64,000 nt of DNA from NCBI GenBank assembly GCA_027574665.1, contig CM050656.1:16009501-16073500 (forward strand), written 5' to 3'. Positions 61,424 to 64,000 of this stretch are shown piece after piece. Each line of letters opens with the position of its first letter. Position 1 is the stretch's first letter. This DNA is from Rhynochetos jubatus (taxonomy: Eukaryota > Chordata > Aves > Eurypygiformes > Rhynochetidae). Position numbers and translations under genes: made by a program. The notes under the pieces are model-generated. The model saw nothing but the letters and a program-made list of their open reading frames with translations. It made no database searches and had not been told where the DNA came from.

Positions 61424-63683
61424 ATTTTAATCATATACAGACAGACTCTTGTGAACTTGAGGAAAAGAGGGGTTTTGGTTCTCATGCTTTGAGCTTCTCA
61501 GTTTCTTTGTCTTCCTACTCTAAAATATTGTGTCTCAGAGTTCCACACTCCATTTTGTAACACAAGAAAGTTCTGTCATATGGAATTTCCAAAAGAAAGA
61601 CATATATTATTTACATCTGTAGCTACCATAAGAAAAAGCCCCTTTTTTTTTTTCCCCCAGTATCTTTTCCTTCAGTATTTTCAGTGCAAAGTTTCATGAA
61701 TAAGAACACACTATGGAAAAGACCCCTACCAGGACATACCACAAGAAAGCAGGAAGGTCTTTTCATGTTAACTAACTGTTAAGCATGTTTAGTCAAAAAA
61801 AGAAAAAGCCCACAGGAATGCTTTTTGTTGTGGCATTCATTAAGAACAAAGGCATAAGCCAGTCTCTCAGGCAGCCCATTTTGACAGATTTGAAAGCCAT
61901 GCAGTTTCATTAACCCTGGCTCCTGCAAATTTACCCACTGCAGTAATACATAGTGCAGTTAAAGATCCATCACAATGATGATATGTTTAAAACTGAAACA
62001 CAGTTCCTTTAGATTAAGACGTTCCTTTATATTGCAAAGTGTTCCAAAGTACAAAATGAGAAGTACCACTGCAAGTGGGTTTGTTCTAAAGTGCTTTTAA
62101 ATATACACTTTAATTACTATTCCTACTTTATCTAATCATCACCAGAATTACTGAATCTCAACACATTTGATAATGTTAAAAAGCCTTGTGGCAATGAACC
62201 AAGGTAATGTTTCATCTAAGTCAGAAAGCTTGTCAAAGGGCAGTATATTTGACTCTTAATTTAAGTACAGGGCAGTTAAAATATTTTCATCTATCCAAAT
62301 TTGCATGTCTAAACTAAACACAGTGAAAGAACACTCAGATATGCTGGGGTGAACTGTTTAGTGGAAGTGCCTATTATTAATTTCTAAAGAGGTACTGAAA
62401 TGTTTGTTAAAATAAAATATAGTTATAATACATAATATAGTTCATATAGTCATAAATGTTAAAATAAAATAGTCCAGCTACCGATTGAACACCAAAATCA
62501 AGCAGGCTGCAAACTATATGCACAGGTGTCAAAAGTACAAAAAGTGGTATTGAATAACCTGACGTACTACTGCTTTGTTCAACAACAGCCAAGTTGAACT
62601 GTGAACATTTGGCTGCCCTAAATATGTGACATCACTGAAGTTATGCCAGTGGCTCTGTAGGATCAAGACCTTAATGTTGTAAAATTGTAATTTCATCTCA
62701 CAAAACAAGAAATACTGCCTCATCAGAATTATAGGGAAGGAGAATATCGGGTCTCCAGTATGTATATGATATAGATAGGCCTATACTCATATGGCCTAAA
62801 TTCCTTTTAAGTCTACAATTTCCCATGGGCTCAGCAACTTTTAAGCTCTAGATAAGAGCCAATAGGTAATGTAACACACAGGGACTAAGTGAAATTTAAA
62901 CTGTGTGAATGAAAACAGGTGATATTATCTTCTTTTCACCTGTGTAATAGAAACATTTTCTATAGCTTGTTGTTTGACATTAATGGATAACATGTATGAG
63001 AAAACCCACTCCATCTGTTTGAGAGTTTTCTTATTATTTGTCCCAGAGGTAAGAACTGAAAGCTACAGCATTTACTTATTATGGCTGCAGTGACTGGAGC
63101 ATGGGAAAGTGTAAAATATAGATTTAAGAACAGACTCTTGATAAAGAGATACACTAGTTCTAAAATACAATACAGTCTAATTCTTACACTGTTGAGTAAA
63201 GGATTTTTCTTGAGACATGAGATAAACAAAACTATATACAAGCACAAACCCAGCCCGTTTTGAAACATATGTCAAGTATTTTCTTAAGCTTCCAAACCCT
63301 GTAAATTTCAAAATATGCCTGAGGAAAAATAAAACTTACCACACATCAATTTTTTTGCACAGCAAATTTGTAAGCCTTTTTAATAAATTGAGATGCCTTT
63401 CTCAGAACAAAATTGTTCAAATTTTACGCCTGTATATTAGATCCTGAAGGATTTAGAGAATACTTGAACTTCTGAAAAGGACCACCCTAGATCTTTATAA
63501 AAACTATTTATTTTAGATTGGCAGCATGGTTTGGTTTTGTCTTTTTTTGCAAGACATTAGTGAGCAGGTTCTTGTTTCAAAGAAAATATTAATTATTTAC
63601 AAACATTTGCTGAATGAAAAAAACCCAGATCTCAGACTACACTGATGAACTTTTCCTTTCGTAATTGTTCCTTGTTATTCCAG
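61424..63683. other. non-coding stretch, no gene seen
   Basis: AT-rich sequence without recognisable exon or transposon. It ends in a pyrimidine-rich run (63655-63683, TTTTCCTTTC...TTGTTATTCCAG) that has the form of a strong splice acceptor. Confidence 0.5.
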
Positions 63684-63716
63684 TCTACCTGGACAAATTT
63701 TCAAAATAGGAAATGA

Positions 63717-64000
63717 GAACAGATCCCGAAAAAACCCAGATGTGTGTTAGCTTGGTTTTGCTTGGAAACCAGCCTGGAGAGTAAAAAAGTTAAGCGAGCA
63801 GTAACCACTACAGATTTTCTATCTGATGCAGAAATAGCCCTTGCCCTGCATGAAAGTCAGGATTCAAATGACATAAAACAAGTCCCAGCAGAAGATCACA
63901 CTTTGGTCCCTGAGGAAAAGTACTTCAGTGAGACAGGGACGCTGCAGAGACAACGAAGAACTTTATGGTGTTGCTGTTTTTACAAGCGAAAAAGCAATTT
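63717..64000 (+). CDS. possible partial host coding exon, runs off the window
   Basis: A frame of 94 codons plus 2 bases stays open to the window end. It has no in-frame ATG, so if real it is an internal or last exon. The peptide is mixed and protein-like: KKVKRA (23-28), an acidic stretch DFLSDAEIALALHESQDSND (33-52), PAEDHTLVPEEKYFSE, then QRQRRTLWCCCFYKRK (77-92). Its cysteine triplet beside basic residues resembles palmitoylated membrane-anchored tails. I do not recognise the family. A strong acceptor-like AG ends at 63683 in the same frame, but a TGA at 63714-63716 lies between, so either a weaker AG (63722 or 63739) is used, or this is a decayed copy, or the frame is chance. Confidence 0.3.

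Noticed and set aside
1-64000. CRISPR arrays, operons, phage or bacterial genes
   Set aside because: No regularly spaced identical repeats, no dense co-directional coding, and clear avian retroelements throughout the right part.

Overview
The window looks like AT-rich nuclear DNA from a bird. The evidence is several 5'-truncated CR1 LINE tails ending in the avian ATTCTATGATTCTATGA-type 3' terminus, and solo LTRs of endogenous retroviruses of families I recognise from bird genomes. There are no operons, ribosome binding sites or dense coding, so it is not prokaryotic. The many short open frames are what chance predicts in 64 kb of such sequence. I find no complete host protein-coding gene, tRNA, rRNA or CRISPR array. 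The stretch reads as a gene desert or a very long intron.

Layout. Positions 1-22138 are almost free of recognisable young repeats. They hold homopolymer runs, an (AAAC)n-like stretch, a MIR-like relic and other very old repeat scraps. Short CR1 tails appear at 22139-22176 and 24953-25073. An 18-bp perfect palindrome at 22881-22898 matches an RFX X-box. Positions 25074-37614 are again mostly unique sequence, with a 30-bp tandem duplication, a small CpG-bearing GC-rich patch and a 12-bp-stem hairpin. Two LTRs of one avian family lie in opposite orientation at 37615-38594 (+) and 43247-44377 (-). About 280 bp in their middle is almost identical, while their ends are clearly diverged. Positions 44378-53554 hold unique sequence with a TAAT-rich block and a run of 20 G.

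The right part is a retroelement cluster: CR1 tails at 53555-53864 and 57190-57546, an orphan and broken retroviral integrase fragment on the minus strand at about 57650-58420, a shortened solo LTR at 60001-60359 with an exact 5-bp target duplication (CAGAC), and a third copy of the ~1-kb LTR family at 60473-61418 with an exact 5-bp duplication (CCACC).

At the right edge (63717-64000) a reading frame stays open to the end of the window and encodes a protein-like peptide with a CCC-basic motif. It follows a good splice-acceptor-like site, but an in-frame TGA separates the two. It is the only candidate for a host coding exon, and I could not name it.

Nothing here works as a pathway. The content is transposon debris in a host non-coding landscape with a few possible regulatory sites.
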